From assembly GCA_012799935.1 (NCBI GenBank), contig JAAZKG010000130.1, positions 1 through 46,370 on the forward strand: a stretch of 46,370 nt of DNA, given 5' to 3'. Positions 43,304 through 46,370 of this stretch are shown here, piece after piece. This DNA is from Erysipelotrichia bacterium (GTDB lineage Bacteria > Bacillota_I > Bacilli_A > Erysipelotrichales > Erysipelotrichaceae). The notes beneath the pieces are model-generated. The model ran no database searches and was not told the DNA's origin. It was given only the letters and a program-made list of their open reading frames with translations. The number at the start of each line of letters is the position of its first letter. Positions within the stretch are counted from its first letter, which is position 1. The position numbers and the translations under genes are program-made.

Positions 43304-44311
43304 TTATTTTTCCTCAAAAAAAGAATAGTCTTCATTTTCTAAAGCAAATATATATTTTTCCATCAGATTTTTTAAATCTTCATACTTATTTATTTTGTTA
43401 ATTTTAACTTTAACCTTGTTTGAATTTGCTAGACCGTTAATATACCAGCAAGCATGACCTCTCATTATTTTGATACCTATTTTTTCCCCTTTGAATTTAA
43501 CTAGTTCTCTAGCATGATATAAACATTGCTCTATTTTTTCTAAATATGTTGCTTCTTCAACAATCTTACCTGTTTTTTCATATTCAACTAATTGTTTTAT
43601 TAGCCAAGGATTACCCAGACATCCTCTAGCAACCATAACAAAATCGCAATTGGTTTGTTTTCTTATTTCAATATAATCTTCTAAAGTTCTTACATCACCA
43701 TTACCGATTACAGGTACTTTGACAACTTCTTTTACCTGTTTTATTAAATTCCAATTAGAATATCCTGAATAATAATCACTTCTGGTTCTTGGATGAACAG
43801 CGATAGCACTTACTCCAGCTTTCTCCATCAATAAAGCCATTTCTACCACGTTTATTTGTTGATGATTCCAGCCTGCTCTTAATTTAACTGTCACTGGTTT
43901 TTTTACACTATCAACAATAGCTTTTACCATTTTATAAGCATGTTCAGGCATTTGCATTAGAGCACTTCCAGCTTTACTTTTACATACCTTAGGAACTGGA
44001 CAACCCATATTGATATCAATAATGTCACAATTTGTTTCTTTATCTAAATAAATAGCTGCTTGAACCATAGTTTCGATATCATGACCAAATAACTGTAAAG
44101 CTAATGGTTTTTCCTCTGGTTCAACGACACACATTTTTAAAGTTTTCTTGTTTTTAAAACAAATAGCTTTATCAGATATCATTTCAGAGTATATTAAAGA
44201 GGCACCAAACTTCTTGATGACTGTTCTAAAAGAATTATTACTAATGCCTGCCATTGGACCAACAATAACTCTATTATCTAATATTACATTTCCTATTTTT
44301 AGTTGCTGCAT
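43304..44311 (-). CDS. dusB: tRNA-dihydrouridine synthase
   Basis: 335 residues, FMN-dependent TIM barrel. Motifs VGPMAGISNNSFRTVIK, INMGCPVPKVCKSKAGSALM (catalytic Cys), HPRTRSDYYSG and PVIGNGDVRT. It reduces uridines in the tRNA D-loop. Same strand and close spacing to hslO and ftsH match the Bacillota ftsH-hslO-dusB order. Confidence 0.93.
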   Translation of the reverse strand: MQQLKIGNVILDNRVIVGPMAGISNNSFRTVIKKFGASLIYSEMISDKAICFKNKKTLKMCVVEPEEKPLALQLFGHDIETMVQAAIYLDKETNCDIIDINMGCPVPKVCKSKAGSALMQMPEHAYKMVKAIVDSVKKPVTVKLRAGWNHQQINVVEMALLMEKAGVSAIAVHPRTRSDYYSGYSNWNLIKQVKEVVKVPVIGNGDVRTLEDYIEIRKQTNCDFVMVARGCLGNPWLIKQLVEYEKTGKIVEEATYLEKIEQCLYHARELVKFKGEKIGIKIMRGHACWYINGLANSNKVKVKINKINKYEDLKNLMEKYIFALENEDYSFFEEK

Positions 44312-44316
44312 AAATC

Positions 44317-45231
44317 TTAAGCTTTACCAGCTACCTCTTTTTGTTGTTTTTCACAAGCCATTTGTGCCTTTACATAACCTTGTAAAGTTTTTTCATCATA
44401 ATAATATCTAGTATTACAAAACTTACAAATTACTTCACAACCATGATCTTCATCAATCATTACTTGCAAATCTTCTTTTGGTAGTTTGCTTAAAACAATG
44501 GCAAACTTGCCTTTATTACATTCACATTTAAAACCTAATTCTTGGGTAGCAAGTTCTTGATAGTCGTCAAAAATAGCTTTCACTATTTCTGTAGGATCTT
44601 TCATCTCATCAATAATCTGCGATATTGGTTTTAAATGAGCTACAATTTCCTCAACAATTTGAACATCTTTCTCGGTTGCTGATGGCATCATTTGTATTAC
44701 CAATGCTCCAGCAGCTTTAATTGAATAGTCTTTATCAACTAAAACTCCTACACTTACTACCGAAGGGGTTTGTTCACTTTTCATATAATAATAGGCAAAA
44801 TCATCACCTATTTCACCTGTTTGAAGTGGCACTTCTGAAATAAACGGTCTTTTCATGCTCATATCTTTAATAACCCTTAATACTCCATTAGTACCAACAG
44901 CCTTTCCAACATCTAGTTTTTGAGGATTATCATCTTTAGCTAACTCTACTTTTGGATTAGTTACAAAACCTCTAACTGTACCGTCGTAATAAGCATCTAC
45001 AACCATATTTCCTAAAGGTCCATTACCATCTATTTGGATTTCTATCTTCTCTTTTTTATCTTTTAACATTGTTCCCATAATACAGCCAACCGAAAGTGTT
45101 CTGCCTAATGCTGCAGCTGCAGTTGGTAAACAATTGTGTCTTTCTACTGCTTCCTGGACTAATTTTGTTGTACAACAACAAAATACTCTGACATTTCCAT
45201 TTAATGCTGTTCCTCGTGATAATATATCCAT
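44317..45231 (-). CDS. hslO: Redox-regulated chaperone Hsp33
   Basis: 304 residues. N-terminal domain with RVFCCCTTKLVQEAVERHNC and the core GPLGNMVVDAYYDGTVRGFV; C-terminal zinc motif CECNKGKF and CKFCNTRYY (C-x-C and C-x2-C), the switch that opens on oxidation. Three adjacent Cys near the N-terminus (FCCCT) are unusual for this family. Its stop lies five bases from the dusB start. Confidence 0.95.
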   Translation of the reverse strand: MDILSRGTALNGNVRVFCCCTTKLVQEAVERHNCLPTAAAALGRTLSVGCIMGTMLKDKKEKIEIQIDGNGPLGNMVVDAYYDGTVRGFVTNPKVELAKDDNPQKLDVGKAVGTNGVLRVIKDMSMKRPFISEVPLQTGEIGDDFAYYYMKSEQTPSVVSVGVLVDKDYSIKAAGALVIQMMPSATEKDVQIVEEIVAHLKPISQIIDEMKDPTEIVKAIFDDYQELATQELGFKCECNKGKFAIVLSKLPKEDLQVMIDEDHGCEVICKFCNTRYYYDEKTLQGYVKAQMACEKQQKEVAGKA

Positions 45232-45250
45232 CTTTACTCCTTTCGATTAA

Positions 45251-45272
45251 ACAGCTGACAATTGCCAGCTGT
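45251..45272. terminator. Hairpin between ftsH and hslO
   Basis: ACAGCTGACAATTGCCAGCTGT is near-palindromic over all 22 bases. The T-tract is weak, so it may be an attenuator or processing site of the ftsH-hslO-dusB transcript. Confidence 0.5.
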
Positions 45273-45276
45273 ATTA

Positions 45277-46370
45277 TTAGTTTTCAATTTCTTGTTTTTC
45301 TTCAATTTGCTCTACTGGAGCATCTTTTGTTCCGTATTTGACAATATTATCTAAATCTTCTTTAGTCAATGTTTCATGTTCTAATAAGGCATCAACAATA
45401 TCATCTAATTCCTTGCGGTGTTTACCAATGATTTCTTGAGCTTGTTTATAAGCTTTATCGACAATCTTTCTTACTTCCTCATCAATTTCAGTAGCCACTT
45501 TTTCTGAATTGCTCTTGTTAGTTGTATAATCTCTTCCTAGGAAAACATTTCCATCTTCTCTTGAATATTGAATTGGTCCTAAAGAAGACATGCCAAATGA
45601 ACTAACCATAGCTTGAGCAATTTTTGTTGCTCTTTCAATATCATTAGTAGCACCAGTTGAAATTTCATTAAGCACTAATTCTTCAGCTACTCTACCACCT
45701 AAAAGGCCGCAAATTTGAGCTTCTAGTTCACTTTTAGTTGATAGCATCGTATCTTCTTTTGGTGTCATCAAGTTGTAACCACCAGCATCACCACGAGGGA
45801 TAATAGTAACCTTCTGAACTATATTAGCTGCTTCTAAGAAAATACCGATAACTGCATGTCCTGCTTCATGAACGGCCACAAGTCTCTTTTCTTTTTCAGT
45901 ATACTTCCTACTCTTTTTAGCAGGTCCTGCTAGAGTTCTATCAACACCTTCATCTAAATCAATCATCTTGATTTTATCATGATTATTTCTTACAGCCATA
46001 ATTGCCGCTTCATTTAAGACATTTTCTAAATCAGCACCAGAAAATCCTGGCGTTCTAGCAGCTAAAGCATCTAAATCAATATCATCATCAAACTTTTTAT
46101 TTCTAGCATGTACTTCCAATATTGCTTTTCTACCTTTTTTATCTGGCATAGATACCGTGATTTGTCTATCAAATCTGCCTGGTCTTAATAGTGCAGGGTC
46201 CAAAACATCTGGTCTATTTGTCGCAGCAATAATAACAATACCCGCATTTTCACCAATACCATCCATTTCAACTAGTAATTGGTTAAGGGTTTGTTCTCTT
46301 TCATCGTTTCCGCCACCTAAACCAGCACCACGTTGTCTACCCACAGCATCAATTTCATCAATGAAGATGA
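45277..46370 (-). CDS. ftsH: ATP-dependent zinc metalloprotease FtsH, 5'-truncated
   Basis: The C-terminal 364 codons or so; the N-terminal membrane part lies beyond the window. Seen: Walker [17 protein letters not shown], second region of homology [19 protein letters not shown], then the M41 protease zinc motif [11 protein letters not shown], with the rest of the peptidase domain ([20 protein letters not shown]). It degrades membrane and regulatory proteins. A GTG at 46344 is internal (the Val of DAVG), not a start, as IIFIDEIDA continues upstream in frame to the edge. Confidence 0.97.
   Translation of the reverse strand, partial: IFIDEIDAVGRQRGAGLGGGNDEREQTLNQLLVEMDGIGENAGIVIIAATNRPDVLDPALLRPGRFDRQITVSMPDKKGRKAILEVHARNKKFDDDIDLDALAARTPGFSGADLENVLNEAAIMAVRNNHDKIKMIDLDEGVDRTLAGPAKKSRKYTEKEKRLVAVHEAGHAVIGIFLEAANIVQKVTIIPRGDAGGYNLMTPKEDTMLSTKSELEAQICGLLGGRVAEELVLNEISTGATNDIERATKIAQAMVSSFGMSSLGPIQYSREDGNVFLGRDYTTNKSNSEKVATEIDEEVRKIVDKAYKQAQEIIGKHRKELDDIVDALLEHETLTKEDLDNIVKYGTKDAPVEQIEEKQEIEN

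Overview
The window looks like a low-GC Bacillota chromosome, most probably of the Erysipelotrichia/Mollicutes-related branch; this placement is an inference. The support is AT-rich codon use, AAGGAG-type ribosome sites, TTGACA/TATAAT promoters, TGA used as stop, and a Bacillota-like ftsH-hslO-dus order. It has two parts: a prophage end (1 to about 17.2 kb) and host chromosome (about 17.2 kb to the end).

Prophage (1-17206). It enters at the left edge and ends at the 3' end of the tmRNA gene ssrA, a classic integration site. Reading from the attachment site leftwards: tyrosine integrase, CI-like repressor, a divergent Cro-like gene with a four-site operator region, a small HTH protein, then a long minus-strand early operon. 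That operon encodes an SNF2-type helicase (interrupted by an in-frame TAG), a VRR-NUC nuclease, a RecB/Cas4-type nuclease fused to a Sak4/AAA_24-like ATPase, a DUF669-like protein, a family B DNA polymerase and an AEP primase-SF3 helicase. An iteron-rich, AT-rich 300 bp block follows and is a good candidate replication origin. Next come about nine tiny genes (zinc ribbons, single-TM peptides, a coiled coil), PcfK- and PcfJ-like genes, and a RinA/ArpU-type late regulator. After a terminator and a structured gap come an HNH endonuclease and the portal gene. The small and large terminase genes expected between HNH and portal are not there.

Host part (17207-46370). ssrA encodes a predicted A-DNRQLVFAA tag. 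It is followed by an SH3/3D-domain secreted protein, an FAD dehydrogenase, RhaD, dUTPase, and a complete phosphate regulon on the minus strand: pstS-pstC-pstA-pstB-phoU-phoP-phoR, with a Pho box upstream and an attenuator-like hairpin after pstS. Then come a fucose-isomerase-like protein, two tandem membrane-anchored SGNH hydrolases, gpsA and rnr. Divergent from rnr is secG-smpB-cyclophilin, then an E2/CAT-fold protein without its catalytic histidine. Two tandem GT8 glycosyltransferases, an ABC transporter translationally coupled to a 1041-residue secreted, membrane-anchored FG-GAP-like protein, dusB, hslO and a 5'-truncated ftsH complete the window.

Functional links: ssrA, smpB and rnr (trans-translation and the decay that goes with it) all lie within 17 kb, with the phage parked at ssrA. 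The most unusual items are the nuclease-ATPase fusion, the amber codon just before the helicase Walker A motif, the missing terminase, the nine-copy TGTGACGA origin candidate, a 14-bp wobble-containing stem upstream of HNH, and the three-gene ABC/propeller operon. No complete, clearly new defence system was recognised.
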